Shown here piece by piece: positions 19,019-29,018 of a stretch of 64,000 nucleotides of DNA. How positions within the stretch are numbered: the stretch's first letter is position 1; each line of letters begins with the position of its first letter. Source of the DNA: Legionella sp. PATHC035 (GTDB lineage Bacteria; Pseudomonadota; Gammaproteobacteria; Legionellales; Legionellaceae); assembly GCF_026191115.1 (NCBI RefSeq), contig NZ_JAPHOT010000001.1, positions 1,679,501 through 1,743,500 on the forward strand, given 5' to 3'. Both the position numbers and the translations under genes were made by a program. The notes beneath the pieces are model-generated. The model did not search any database. It was not told the origin of the DNA and worked only from the letters and a program-made list of their open reading frames with translations.

Positions 19019-20038
19019 ATGACGAAAAGAGTGGCTTTTGTAGATATAGATGGGTGCTTGGTTATTGGAGGTAAACTCAATCATGCTCTAGTGGAGCAAC
19101 TTAAGTCCTATGATGAGGTTATCCTGTTTACCCAAAGGAGTAAGTTTCTTCAGATTGGACAAATTACAAGAGCTTATCTTCTTTCGGAAGATGTGAAAGA
19201 AGATACGATTGTAAATACTCCTGATGCTGTAGATGCATTAAGCCAAGCCATTAAAAAGCCGGTAAAAGTCTCCACTTCGGTCGATCAGTATTTTGGAGCA
19301 CCCACTGAATATTATGAAACCTCCTTAAAAGTATTCGAACAGGACTTAAAAGAAGAAGCTCAAAAGAAAGACCCCGATCTTAAAGCATTCAACAAGAGGG
19401 TGACGGAAGAAGCTGGAACTATAAAAAAACATTTGAACATTACCGATGAAAGAGCATCTCCGGAAACTTATTACCCTCAAGGAAAAGTAGAGCAATGCCA
19501 GGGGATTATGGTTCATTTACCTCGATTGTTGGGCACAGAAGAAGATGTTACCGTTGACTTTTTTGATGACAGCAAAAGAAATCATACCGAGATAATTGAT
19601 AGTGATGATAAAGATCTACCTAAAAAACCAAATTGTATGGTGGTTTCTGGCTCTTATATTTGTCCTATCGCTAAGTTCCATGAACAATATGGCAAAGATG
19701 CCGATCCAAGAGATCCTAAAATTCATGATCAATTGCAAAAGGATCCTATTGCAAAATTAAGCCAATATATCGCTGATCGTGAACAAGAACGTTCTACCTC
19801 CAAGTCAGAGTTTAAAAGCAAATGGGCAGAATTTTTTAGGCCAGATGTATTGAGTGCTACAACGAAAATCAGTGCCGCTAAAAAAGCAATAAGAATCTTA
19901 CAAGGAGAAGAGAATGTACAGATGACTGAAAATGAATTGAAGGCTTTACAACAAGGTCGCTCCAAAGAAATCATTGGTGATGCACTTGATACGATAAAAG
20001 AATCACAAGAAGACAATATATGGCGGTATGTAAAATAA
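19019..20038 (+). CDS. Effector candidate with HAD-like phosphatase motifs
   Basis: 339 residues from the ATG at 19019, which has GGAGG at 19010-19014; the frame also opens at a TTG at 19004. Visible HAD motifs are FVDIDGC (Asp9, Asp11), ILFTQRS (Thr as motif II), a candidate Lys in YYPQGKVEQ (motif III), and VDFFDDSKRN (motif IV). The D-x-D-G-C start is shared with the divergent neighbour, so the two are likely distant paralogues. After about residue 230 the protein becomes charged and helical, with no recognised domain. No signal peptide is present. A phosphatase acting in the host cell is a reasonable inference; nothing shows the substrate. Confidence 0.75.
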   Translation: MTKRVAFVDIDGCLVIGGKLNHALVEQLKSYDEVILFTQRSKFLQIGQITRAYLLSEDVKEDTIVNTPDAVDALSQAIKKPVKVSTSVDQYFGAPTEYYETSLKVFEQDLKEEAQKKDPDLKAFNKRVTEEAGTIKKHLNITDERASPETYYPQGKVEQCQGIMVHLPRLLGTEEDVTVDFFDDSKRNHTEIIDSDDKDLPKKPNCMVVSGSYICPIAKFHEQYGKDADPRDPKIHDQLQKDPIAKLSQYIADREQERSTSKSEFKSKWAEFFRPDVLSATTKISAAKKAIRILQGEENVQMTENELKALQQGRSKEIIGDALDTIKESQEDNIWRYVK

Positions 20039-20567
20039 TGAAAAAATTGCTTCCCTCTTTTTTCTTTTAGGCGGGACAAACACTTTTCAGGCCTCATCAT
20101 TAAGTGAGTTGATAATTACTTTTACTTAAAAAGTTGTGTGTCTTAGTGAAGGTAATTGTTTTTTTTTGGTAATTGATAACCAACTTCTAGACAACAAACA
20201 CTTCTGCATCCAAAACACAAGAAATAATGGGGTATAAAGAAAGTAATTTTCCTTCCTAAGTAGGTTTTTAAAAATGCCCCCAAAAAAACAGTCCAGGTGA
20301 AATAACGAATGCAGTTTTATTTTTGCATTGGACCAGTGGCCTGATAGTCAATTGTTCGCACGTTTTAAATAGGCGTTATTGGCTCCCGAAACATCTTTCG
20401 ATGCAAACAAATATTTCTTAATTTTCCAGAACCTAGTCAAGGACAATCAAGTGAGCCCAATGATGGCCTAAGGATGCAATTCTACATAATGCTTGTTTTG
20501 ACATTCATGGGGAATGAAACAGCGTGAGTGCTTTTTTCATGCTGTTTCATTAATTAAGATTCAGAAT
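20039..20567. other. Intergenic region ending in a hairpin
   Basis: Over 500 AT-rich bases between convergent genes with no credible ORF or RNA gene. At 20513-20551 AATGAAACAGC and its exact complement form an 11-bp stem with a 17-base loop, ending 16 bases before the next gene's 3' end. It probably acts as the stop or stabiliser of the transcript from 22226. Confidence 0.45.
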
Positions 20568-22226
20568 TTACTGACACGTGGGATACTTAAATGAGGTAAT
20601 CAGAGTACTCCAGTTTCTACTTCCTGATTGCTGCAGAAACTCATTGGTATACCAAAAGGTGCAATCATCGCTTGGGTCAATGGCCATACTGCTGTAATCC
20701 CCCCAACGGTTGCTCCTACCTGTTATAGAGGGCAATTGATGTCCGCCGCCGTTCATAATGATCTGTTCACCACGCATCATCCCACGTGGGTCGTAATGTC
20801 TGCGCCCAGTATAATGGATGGATGGGAACAGTGCGGGACCAGAGATACTAAAGCCTAATGCTATATTTCCCTGTTTATCCATGGCCATGCTACCCATCCA
20901 TCGCCCATTACCATCCGGTTGAGTGTAGGTGCCTTGCTGATGGACCTTTAGGTTGCCTCGATGATTTACCCTGAGTTCATACCACCGAGTAGCCGCAATT
21001 TGATTTCCAACTTGCACTACATGATTAAATACTAACGATTGATGCGTGACCAAATTACGATAAGCCAATCGATACATCGGTCGGTCGGATACCACCTCAA
21101 GTCTGGCATTCGTTCCTTGTTGCACAGCGCAATCACCCACTACGTTATCAGGGGTTTTATTACATATCATTGGGTTGAACGGTTTCACTCTCAGTGCAGT
21201 AGGCCCCTCAAAACGGCTGTTATTCGGATTTTGCCAATCCACATGGAACTTCCATACTGCGAGGTGGTTACGCGATGTAACCCCATTTGCATCCTGAAGC
21301 AGCCCGACAAAATAGTTGGGCTGGCCTTGGTAAGGAAGTGTTTTCCCATCGAGATCGGAGGGGAGGAAGATCCCTGCCTCTGGCTGGGGTTGAAAACATT
21401 GCATCGTTGCTGGAGCACCAACTAACATGCTTGCCCGATCGAGCGCGCAGGCAGCAGGCCCTGACTGAGTCGGTAGCGAAGGAGCATAATCGTCAAGAGG
21501 TTCGCTGGGAAACATCACAAACATCATATAATACGCATCTGGCCAAACGCCCAACTTCCCATAGTCATTAAAATTGGTGCCAAAATCAAATGCATAGCGA
21601 TAATAGGTCCCCGTCGCATCCGCGGTAGTGGAAACAGCGATGCATTGCGTCTGATGTTGTTTGTCCGCAGTAGCAAATTGAGTCATCACCCAACGATTAG
21701 CGAGTTGGTCATATTTAACAATCGGATCGCCGCTGTTCTGATTTTGACAGGGCCCACCAAACCCAGCCCATAATGCATTTCCTGCTGTTGGCCCCATAAT
21801 AAGGTTTCCGGAAGCTTTATCAAAAATAGCAAAACTGGTATTAACCCACTGCACCACTTGGGTCAATCCTACTGAGGCATTAGGATCTGGAGGAGAAACT
21901 TGCGGTTGGAAGTTTGAAAAGCCCGCCCCCAAACCTAAAAAACTAAGACCAGGTCTTGTCACTAGCGGCAACTCGGTACTCGGCTGAATCGCCTCGTCGA
22001 TAAAATTATCTTCTATTGGCTTTAGTTTGAGAGGTTTTCTATGTAGAGGAACGATGTAGGGTGATGGTTGAACTGCTTGGACAGTCGAAGCCATACTTTT
22101 TAATGGTTCCGAAACATCATGTTTCACTTCCGAGATCACCAATTTTACTGGTTCAACCGCTAATGAATCCCCTGAAAAAATACTTACAATCAATCCCAAT
22201 GCAATGTTAAATCGTTTCACGGCCAT
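20568..22226 (-). CDS. Large exported protein of unknown function
   Basis: The frame extends back to 22376, but an AAGGAG six bases before the ATG at 22226 marks the real start. From there the protein has a signal peptide (MAVKRFNIALGLIVSIFSGDSLAVEP) and 552 residues. After a Pro/Lys-rich linker the mature region is beta-rich, with many Trp, Tyr, Asn and Gly, several paired Cys, and lines such as DPIVKYDQLANRWVMTQF that recall blades of a beta-propeller. I know related proteins only as exported unknowns. It is likely periplasmic, surface or secreted. It lies next to an outer-membrane barrel and a repeat protein, which suggests an envelope-related region. Confidence 0.75.
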   Translation of the reverse strand: MAVKRFNIALGLIVSIFSGDSLAVEPVKLVISEVKHDVSEPLKSMASTVQAVQPSPYIVPLHRKPLKLKPIEDNFIDEAIQPSTELPLVTRPGLSFLGLGAGFSNFQPQVSPPDPNASVGLTQVVQWVNTSFAIFDKASGNLIMGPTAGNALWAGFGGPCQNQNSGDPIVKYDQLANRWVMTQFATADKQHQTQCIAVSTTADATGTYYRYAFDFGTNFNDYGKLGVWPDAYYMMFVMFPSEPLDDYAPSLPTQSGPAACALDRASMLVGAPATMQCFQPQPEAGIFLPSDLDGKTLPYQGQPNYFVGLLQDANGVTSRNHLAVWKFHVDWQNPNNSRFEGPTALRVKPFNPMICNKTPDNVVGDCAVQQGTNARLEVVSDRPMYRLAYRNLVTHQSLVFNHVVQVGNQIAATRWYELRVNHRGNLKVHQQGTYTQPDGNGRWMGSMAMDKQGNIALGFSISGPALFPSIHYTGRRHYDPRGMMRGEQIIMNGGGHQLPSITGRSNRWGDYSSMAIDPSDDCTFWYTNEFLQQSGSRNWSTLITSFKYPTCQ

Positions 22227-22641
22227 TAAACTCCTTGTAAAAAATATTGTGCAGTGACTTCCTTGGTGAAATGTTTCGCTACATCGTTTTAAGAAATGTG
22301 CTATAAAACAATTCCATGAAACTTCCTCCAATTGTGAAGCGCATGTTATCACAATCAATAAAGCACTTAAAATCAAGGATCATAGGAGCGTAATATGATG
22401 CTTTAGCCATTTTTTTGTTTGCAGCTGCCCATTATTGCCGAATTAAAAAACCTATTGCCAGAGCAAATTATTTTAATTAAAGGATTGCCTCTAACGTATT
22501 GAAAACGAGGTATTATCCTGCTCTAATACTTCTAATTGCCGTATCCCAGAATTACAACTGAAAACTGAAAATCACTTCATTTAATGGACCAATTTATTTC
22601 GAAACCAATCAACATGACTATTTCATAAAAGGACAAAAATT
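22227..22641. promoter_or_regulatory. Divergent promoter region, no gene seen
   Basis: Roughly 415 AT-rich bases between the exported protein and the outer-membrane barrel. It includes the untranslated beginning of the longer open frame that I reject as coding. No clear operator or RNA is visible. Confidence 0.4.
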
Positions 22642-23445
22642 ATGTCAGCAAGGAGCTTTTTTTTTAGCTTGGCCAGTTGCTTCGCACTCTCTTCTCTTGC
22701 CAGCGCCGGCAGTATGGGCTCAATAGCGCCAGTCCAAGGTTTCCACCCAGTTTTTACGCTCTTTGGCGGTGTTGCCGGCCTTGATGCGAAAACTAATTCG
22801 CCACAAACTTTTAGCGGAACGGATGACGAACAGTTCCTATATGTTAGCAAAAAACATAATCAAACCACGGGTTTCGTGGGGGGATTTCTTGGCACTGAAT
22901 ATCAGCTTCCGCACCCGGGGCTTTTCCTGCAAGCCGGTGTTGAATACGATTACTTCGGCAATGCATGGATAAATGGCCAAAATGCGGTAGGTATCGAGCC
23001 AGATACCAGTACGTTGTACAACTACTCGTGGCGTATTCAAACACAACAAGTGCTGGCGGTAGCCAAACTCTTTACTACCACTGAGCTGACCTTCGGGGCC
23101 CCGCATCAGTTGTTCCCTTACCTTTCTGTTGGATTAGGGGCGGCTTTTAATAATGCCAATGAATTTAGCACCATGACCGAAGAAACAGGCAGCATCAATC
23201 TCACACCCACTTTTAATGATCATACTCACTCCGCATTTTCTTACACCTTGGGTGTTGGGGTCGATACCTCAATCAACCAACAAATGCGCTTTGGTGTCGG
23301 ATATCGTTTCTCCGATTTCGGTAAGTCCTCCCTTGATGAAGGACAAGTGGTGTTCCAACAATATAAAGCCCCGGTACCTTTTGCATTAAGTACCGCACAC
23401 ACTTATGCCAATCAATTCATGGTACAGCTGTCTTACGTGGCTTAA
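22642..23445 (+). CDS. Outer-membrane beta-barrel protein
   Basis: 267 residues with a signal peptide (cleavage near ASAGS). The mature chain alternates hydrophobic and polar residues in about eight strands with turns rich in Asn and Gly, and ends in a hydrophobic strand (FMVQLSYVA), as in small OmpA/OmpW-like barrels. Aromatic girdle residues are frequent. The start ATG follows AAAGGA. It lies 15 to 36 bases before the repeat protein downstream and may share its transcript. Legionella encodes many such barrels; a specific porin or adhesin role cannot be given. Confidence 0.8.
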   Translation: MSARSFFFSLASCFALSSLASAGSMGSIAPVQGFHPVFTLFGGVAGLDAKTNSPQTFSGTDDEQFLYVSKKHNQTTGFVGGFLGTEYQLPHPGLFLQAGVEYDYFGNAWINGQNAVGIEPDTSTLYNYSWRIQTQQVLAVAKLFTTTELTFGAPHQLFPYLSVGLGAAFNNANEFSTMTEETGSINLTPTFNDHTHSAFSYTLGVGVDTSINQQMRFGVGYRFSDFGKSSLDEGQVVFQQYKAPVPFALSTAHTYANQFMVQLSYVA

Positions 23446-23481
23446 TTTATCTAATGACTCATGAAAAAGAGGACGTTTTTT

Positions 23482-25320
23482 ATGCACAAAAATTACCATC
23501 TTAAGCACTTATCGTTGGCGTTAGCCCTATGCAGTGCCCTGCCTGCTTCACACGTTTATGCCGCAGCTAATTTTAGCATCACGCCCATGAACGGTCCTGT
23601 ATTCCCAAGCTCTATTTATTCTGGCGAGACAGTTTATGCCTATTACACCATCACCAATAAGACCTCATCTACGCGTTCAGGTTATAGGATACAAGGACTG
23701 CCTGCTTCTGTGACTCAAGTCACCAATTCAGCGAACCCAGCCTATTGCCAAAATCAAATTAGCTTAACAGCCGGCAGTAGTTGTACGCTGCTACTGAGCA
23801 TTTCCAAACCGGTGAAGTCTTCTTTCGCTTTGTGTAAAGGAAATAGCTGTACCACTGCGGATACCCCCTTGAATGTCAAGCAATCCACTTTTTTACCCCC
23901 TGAAGTGGTCGGCGGGCAATATTCCGATGGTGCCGTCCTTTACCCCCTGTTAGCCAACAGCCAAAATGACGGCTCCACTTGGACTTACGTGATTGAGAAG
24001 AGCAAGAGCTTGCCTGCAGGGTTTACTAATTTAGGTGCATTTTTCACTACGAGCTGCTCAGGATTAAATTGTGTCGCGGGGGGGAATTATGTCGACGGCT
24101 CTATCTTTTATCCCTTATTAGCCTACAGCCAAAATGGCGGCGCGACTTGGACTTACACGATTGAGAAAGGTAAAAATTTACCTGCAGGTTTTGCTAATGG
24201 CGGTCTTTTTTTCAATGTGAACTGCTCGGGGTTAAACTGTGTCGCGGGAGGCCAATATTCCGACGGTTCTATCGTTTACCCCTTATTAGCCTCCAGCCTA
24301 GATGGCGGAACCACCTGGACTTACGTGATTGACAAGAGCAAAAACTTACCTTCTGGATTTTCTAATTTGAGTAATCTTGGCACGGTAAGTTGCTCAGGAT
24401 TAAATTGTGTCACCGGAGGGTTTTATACCGACAGCCTTAATACCCAATATCCCATATTAGCTCATAGCCAGAATGGCGGAACCAGCTGGACTTACGTAAT
24501 TGACAAAAGCAAAAGCTTACCCTTAGGCTATGCTGGTTCCGGTGTTTTTTCTGGGGTGAGTTGTTCTGGATTACATTGTGTTGCAGGAGGACAATATGCT
24601 GACAGCTCTATTCGATATCCCTTATTAGCCTACAGCCAAAATGGTGGCGCGACTTGGACCTACGCGATTGATCAAAGCAAAACGTTGCCTTCGGGGTTTG
24701 CTAATTTAGGTACTTTTTACAGTGTGGGCTGCTCGGGATTGAATTGTGTCGCGGGAGGCCAATACTCCGACGGCCTTACTCAATATCCGTTATTAGCCTA
24801 CAGCCAAAATGGCGGCGCGACTTGGACTTACACGATTGAGAAAGGTAAAAATTTACCTGCAGGTTTTGCTAATGGCGGTCTTTTTTTCAATGTGAACTGC
24901 TCGGGGTTAAACTGTGTCGCGGGAGGCCAATATTCCGACGGTTCTATCGTTTACCCCTTATTAGCCTCCAGCCTAGATGGCGGAACCACCTGGACGTACA
25001 CCATTGAAAAGGCCAAGAACCTGCCGTCAGGATTTACTGATAAGGGTACTTTTCTAGGTGTAACCTGCTCTGGATCACGCTGTATCGCAAGTGGGTTATA
25101 TTTCGACAACTCGATTCAATATCCCCTCGTAGCCAATAGTCAAAATGGCGGAGCTACCTGGACTTATACCATCGAGGCGAGTAAGCCATTACCCCTTGAT
25201 TTTAGTACTGGGGGCTTCATTAATAGTGGTGTCGTTTCCTCATTACTTCCCGAATCAGTTGCATTGACTTATCAAGTACCCGAAAGTTATCACCTAATGG
25301 GAATACCCAATTGGGATTAA
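23482..25320 (+). CDS. Secreted protein of eight BNR-like beta repeats
   Basis: AGAGGA at 23468-23473 precedes the ATG at 23482, so I prefer this start to the ATG at 23461. The signal peptide ends near SHVYAA. Residues about 30-130 form a beta domain with Cys pairs. Then eight repeats of about 56 residues follow, each with the pattern GGxYxDG..YPLLAxSQNGGATWTY...LP.GF and most ending CSGLNC. The Asn-Gly-Gly-x-Thr-Trp turn is the Asp-box (BNR) signature of beta-propellers such as sialidases. Each repeat's Cys pair could form a disulphide. Two stretches are identical at the DNA level. Adhesion or glycan binding is plausible, unproven. Confidence 0.78.
   Translation: MHKNYHLKHLSLALALCSALPASHVYAAANFSITPMNGPVFPSSIYSGETVYAYYTITNKTSSTRSGYRIQGLPASVTQVTNSANPAYCQNQISLTAGSSCTLLLSISKPVKSSFALCKGNSCTTADTPLNVKQSTFLPPEVVGGQYSDGAVLYPLLANSQNDGSTWTYVIEKSKSLPAGFTNLGAFFTTSCSGLNCVAGGNYVDGSIFYPLLAYSQNGGATWTYTIEKGKNLPAGFANGGLFFNVNCSGLNCVAGGQYSDGSIVYPLLASSLDGGTTWTYVIDKSKNLPSGFSNLSNLGTVSCSGLNCVTGGFYTDSLNTQYPILAHSQNGGTSWTYVIDKSKSLPLGYAGSGVFSGVSCSGLHCVAGGQYADSSIRYPLLAYSQNGGATWTYAIDQSKTLPSGFANLGTFYSVGCSGLNCVAGGQYSDGLTQYPLLAYSQNGGATWTYTIEKGKNLPAGFANGGLFFNVNCSGLNCVAGGQYSDGSIVYPLLASSLDGGTTWTYTIEKAKNLPSGFTDKGTFLGVTCSGSRCIASGLYFDNSIQYPLVANSQNGGATWTYTIEASKPLPLDFSTGGFINSGVVSSLLPESVALTYQVPESYHLMGIPNWD
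24115..24995 (+). repeat. 206-bp identical direct repeats, 675 bp apart
   Basis: Bases 24115-24320 and 24790-24995 are identical by direct reading and lie exactly 675 bp (225 codons, four protein repeats) apart in the same frame. They encode most of repeats 2 and the start of 3, and of 6 and the start of 7. The other repeats have diverged, so these two were copied recently by duplication or gene conversion. Confidence 0.9.
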
Positions 25321-25404
25321 ATAGACATGCAGCAGGTCATCTTGCTGCATGTAACACTAGATGCATATGGCCTGGCGGCTATCGATAACCAAGGAGTGTC
25401 AATC

Positions 25405-26808
25405 ATGCCAGTAACACGTATTGAAAAAGACAGTATGGGTGAAATTGCTGTAGAAGCAGATAAGTTGTGGGGAGCACAAACCCAACGTTCTCTACAACAT
25501 TTTAGTATTGGTCATGATTTAATCCCCCGAGAAATGATCACAGCCTATGCCATTTTGAAAAAAGCTGCCGCACTAGCGAATCATGCCAGTGCTCGTTTGG
25601 ATGCCAAACAAAAACAATTAATTGTACAGGTCTGCGATGAAATTTTGTCAGGCCAATATCACGATATGTTCCCATTACATGTGTGGATGACTGGGAGTGG
25701 CACCCAATTTAATATGAATGTTAATGAAGTGATTGCCAATCGTTGCAGTCAAATTGCAGGCACCCCACTAGGCAGTAAAACGCCAGTGCATCCGAATGAC
25801 CATGTGAATATGGCCCAATCGTCTAATGATTCTTTTCCTTCGGCCATGTACATTGCTTCCGCTGTACAAATGAAACAGCGATTAATGCCTGCATTAGAGG
25901 CATTATCGAAAGCGATGCAGGTTAAGGCTAAAGACTGGAAAGACATTGTCAAAATTGGTCGCACCCATATGCAAGATGCAACCCCATTGACCCTTGGGCA
26001 GGAGTGGTCTGGCTATGTAGGCATGCTTACCGATAATCTGCACCATCTCGAGTCTGCCCTAACCCATGTCTATCATTTGGCCTTAGGTGGAACAGCAGTG
26101 GGTACCGGATTGAACTCTGCTCCAGATTTCGCAGAAAAAGCGGCGGAAGCCATTGCAAAACTCACGGGGTTACCCTTTATGAGTGCTCCCAATAAGTTTA
26201 CCGTCCAAGGGGCACATGATGCGCTGGTGCAATTATCAGGCACCTTACGTAGTCTTGCTGTTTCTTTATATAAAATCGCGAATGACATTCGCATTCTGTC
26301 TTGTGGCCCACGTGCTGGACTAGCGGAACTTAAGATCCCTGCCAATGAGCCGGGCTCCTCCATTATGCCCGGCAAAGTCAATCCCACACAATGTGAAGCA
26401 CTGACCATGATTTGTGTTCAGGTGATGGCAAATGATGTGGCAGTTGGTTTCGGAGGGGCCGGAGGATATCTGGAAATGAACGTCTACAAGCCACTCATCA
26501 TTTACAATCTCATGCAATCCATGACCTTACTCTCAGATGGGATGACCAATTTTCGCCAATTCTTAATCGAGGGTACCGAACCCAATTTGAATCAAATTCA
26601 AACGTTTGTTGATCGCTCTCTGATGCTGGTCACCGCGTTGTCGCCAGTGATTGGCTATGATAAGGCCTCGGCCATCGCCCATTATGCAATGGACCATGAT
26701 CTCTCTTTGAAAGAAGCGGCATTGCAATTAAAGTATATTAGCGAGGCAGAATTTGATCGTATTGTGGATCCGAAAAAAATGGTAGAACCCTATGTCTCAA
26801 AAAAATGA
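25405..26808 (+). CDS. fumC: Class II fumarase
   Basis: Interconverts fumarate and malate in the TCA cycle. The family signature [11 protein letters not shown] is present, and the early block [14 protein letters not shown], the middle [15 protein letters not shown] and [10 protein letters not shown] all match class II fumarases. The frame is open from 25327, but AAGGAG at 25391-25396 lies eight bases before the ATG at 25405, giving the usual 467 residues. Its last 17 bases overlap the start of the next gene, so the two are likely translated from one transcript. Confidence 0.96.
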   Translation: MPVTRIEKDSMGEIAVEADKLWGAQTQRSLQHFSIGHDLIPREMITAYAILKKAAALANHASARLDAKQKQLIVQVCDEILSGQYHDMFPLHVWMTGSGTQFNMNVNEVIANRCSQIAGTPLGSKTPVHPNDHVNMAQSSNDSFPSAMYIASAVQMKQRLMPALEALSKAMQVKAKDWKDIVKIGRTHMQDATPLTLGQEWSGYVGMLTDNLHHLESALTHVYHLALGGTAVGTGLNSAPDFAEKAAEAIAKLTGLPFMSAPNKFTVQGAHDALVQLSGTLRSLAVSLYKIANDIRILSCGPRAGLAELKIPANEPGSSIMPGKVNPTQCEALTMICVQVMANDVAVGFGGAGGYLEMNVYKPLIIYNLMQSMTLLSDGMTNFRQFLIEGTEPNLNQIQTFVDRSLMLVTALSPVIGYDKASAIAHYAMDHDLSLKEAALQLKYISEAEFDRIVDPKKMVEPYVSKK

Positions 26809-28099
26809 TCCTTCAGCAAGCACGCAATCACTCACTCTTGCAAAACAAGCGGAGATCATTTTGGCTTTCGCCAAGGTGCTTTTTGTTAATGGACAAACAA
26901 CCACGCAAGTGATTCGCGAAGTAAGAAAAATAGCGCGTGTAGTGAATCTGAATGTCTTACTTGGAACACGATGGGGGGAATTATGGTTGCATGTGACGGA
27001 ACCCAGCGGAGCCCAATTTGAGTGTATTGTCGTTACAGAACCAGCCAGTGTTCATATGGGTAAGGTTATTGCTGCGCGCCAAACCTTAGATGCCTTTTAT
27101 CAAGGAACGATCACCTTAGAACACGCCTATGAAACGCTTTTACAAATTAATCGTCAACCCCCCTCTAAAACGTGGTTATTTACCTTAGCAGCAGCCATGG
27201 GAGCAGTAGCATTGGGCGTGATTTTTGGCCTAAATGAATGGTCAGCTGCTTGTTTGATTTTCTTAAGCGCCGCTTTAGGTGCAGTAACACGACGTTATTT
27301 AGCAACGATCACGCCCAATTTGTTTGTACAACCGCTGGTAGCCGCCGGAATTGCAGGGGTAGTCGGAGCGATTGCGGTCGATTATCATTTAAGCTCTTCA
27401 TTGCGTCTCGTCGCCTTATGCCCTTGCATGGTATTAGTTCCAGGCCCACACTTTCTCAATAGCGCTTTAGATTTTATTCATAGTCGTTTGCACCTGGGAA
27501 TCGCGCGTTTGACTTTAGCCGGATTAATTTGTGTGAGCATTTCTCTGGGGGTATTACTGGGAACAACGCTGCTGGGAGCAAGTTTACCTGTTGAGCCTAT
27601 TACGCACCAGATAGTCCCTCTTTGGCAAGATATGATCGCAGCTGGAATTGCTATCATCGCCTACAGCATCTTTTTCTCTACACCGCTAAAATTAATTGTC
27701 TGGCCAATGATAGTTGGCGTACTGGCGCACATGTTACGCTGGCAGGCTTTAGTCAGTTTTGGTGCCAGTATTGCGACAGCCTCTTTCTTGGCTTGTTTTT
27801 TAGTAGGTATCGTGCTGACCTTGGTCGCTTATAAACAGCGAATGCCTTTCGCTGCGTTGGCCTTCGCGGCCGTTGTTTCAATGATCCCAGGGGTCTATTT
27901 ATTCCGCATGGCCAGTGGGATGGTTGCATTAACGAATAGCCAGCACATTACTTTTACCTTACTCAGTCAAACAATTTATGATGGCTTAAATGCAGTAGTG
28001 ATTACCCTTGCTATCAGCATAGGACTGCTTGGTCCCAAAGTGATATTGGATAAAATGGCAACAAAATACCCCAAGCTCTTGCCTTCTTTCTCAAGTTAA
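26792..28099 (+). CDS. ThrE-like threonine/serine exporter
   Basis: Inner-membrane protein of 435 residues. The first 130 residues form the soluble N-terminal domain typical of the ThrE family ([25 protein letters not shown]). About ten hydrophobic segments follow, in the two-part arrangement of the family (DUF1212 plus ThrE_2 halves), here fused in one chain. Members export threonine, serine and small dipeptides. The start ATG lies within the end of fumC; this out-of-frame overlap suggests translational coupling. Other Legionella amino-acid carriers would be alternatives, but the N-terminal domain points to this family. Confidence 0.8.
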   Translation: MSQKNDPSASTQSLTLAKQAEIILAFAKVLFVNGQTTTQVIREVRKIARVVNLNVLLGTRWGELWLHVTEPSGAQFECIVVTEPASVHMGKVIAARQTLDAFYQGTITLEHAYETLLQINRQPPSKTWLFTLAAAMGAVALGVIFGLNEWSAACLIFLSAALGAVTRRYLATITPNLFVQPLVAAGIAGVVGAIAVDYHLSSSLRLVALCPCMVLVPGPHFLNSALDFIHSRLHLGIARLTLAGLICVSISLGVLLGTTLLGASLPVEPITHQIVPLWQDMIAAGIAIIAYSIFFSTPLKLIVWPMIVGVLAHMLRWQALVSFGASIATASFLACFLVGIVLTLVAYKQRMPFAALAFAAVVSMIPGVYLFRMASGMVALTNSQHITFTLLSQTIYDGLNAVVITLAISIGLLGPKVILDKMATKYPKLLPSFSS

Positions 28100-28239
28100 T
28101 GACCTATGAAGGCCCCCCACGCTCCAGCGGGCGTTGTTACAAAATACCGTATACAGGGGCTTAACTGAGAAAGGGCCCCCAAGAGTTCAAGCGAATTGCT
28201 CATTTGCTCACGATTTATTCCTGTACAATTTTATTTTTG

Positions 28240-28809
28240 CTAGATGGCTGCAGTAGCAGTGCCCCAAAATCCTTCATGTACTTTAATCGCCTCCTGCTCA
28301 AAATAAGGCCCATTTACCCGCACTGTTCTTTTTCCGTGCTTCAATAGCTGATTACTAGGAATCACCAATCCGCCATGAGCAAGCGCCTCTAGTGCTTCAG
28401 CGGAGCACCCATAAACCACGCGAGATACTCCTGCCCAATAGATGGCTCCAGAACACATGGCACAAGGCTCTGTGCTTGTGTACAGAATTGAGTGCGCGAG
28501 AATTTTTTTGGGAAATTTTTTGGAAGCTGCTCTTAATAGCATCATCTCGGCATGTGCTGTCACGTCATGAGATGATGTAACTAAGTTTTCTGCCGTCAAA
28601 ATGATTTGCCCTCGATACACTAATAGGGCACCAAATGGGTGATTTCCTTTATGACGAGCCAATCGTGCCAGTTGAAACGTTTTTTCCAAAAATAATTTAT
28701 GTGACTCAGGCTGCTCGGCTGCAAAACACGGTAATGATAATCCAACCCATACCAGAGCTTTAAGATAATTCAACCCAATTATTTTCCTGGTGTGTTTGTA
28801 TCGACGCAT
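28240..28809 (-). CDS. Nucleoside-deaminase-family protein with a signal peptide
   Basis: Zinc-dependent deaminase fold of the cytidine/guanine/tRNA-adenosine deaminase family. Zinc and catalytic motifs are intact: TAHAEMMLL (His and catalytic Glu) and STEPCAMCSGAIYWAG (two zinc Cys). The frame is open from 28863, but GGAG lies eight bases before the ATG at 28809. From that start the protein begins MRRYKHTRK, then a hydrophobic stretch ending SLPCFAAEQ, a typical Sec signal peptide. Such enzymes are normally cytosolic, so export to the periplasm or beyond is unusual. Guanine or other free bases or nucleosides are the likely substrates. It is convergent with the ThrE-like gene. Confidence 0.82.
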   Translation of the reverse strand: MRRYKHTRKIIGLNYLKALVWVGLSLPCFAAEQPESHKLFLEKTFQLARLARHKGNHPFGALLVYRGQIILTAENLVTSSHDVTAHAEMMLLRAASKKFPKKILAHSILYTSTEPCAMCSGAIYWAGVSRVVYGCSAEALEALAHGGLVIPSNQLLKHGKRTVRVNGPYFEQEAIKVHEGFWGTATAAI

Positions 28810-29018
28810 GATCATGGCTCCTATTGTGTGAACAATAAAAGCCATCACCAAAAATCTGCTCAAGACAGGGACGGTCAGGATGACTTAAAAGAGTACCGAA
28901 CCCTAATGATTTTCTTAATAGGAATTAAATCAATTTGGATTCAGGATGTCAAACACGATCACTGGGCACCGGGGTTAAGAGCCCACAGTCGAAAAAATCA
29001 AGGAATTCAATAAAAACT

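Noticed and set aside
22227-22376. Longer N terminus of the exported protein at 20568-22226
   Set aside because: AAGGAG before the ATG at 22226 and the signal peptide directly after it fix the shorter start.
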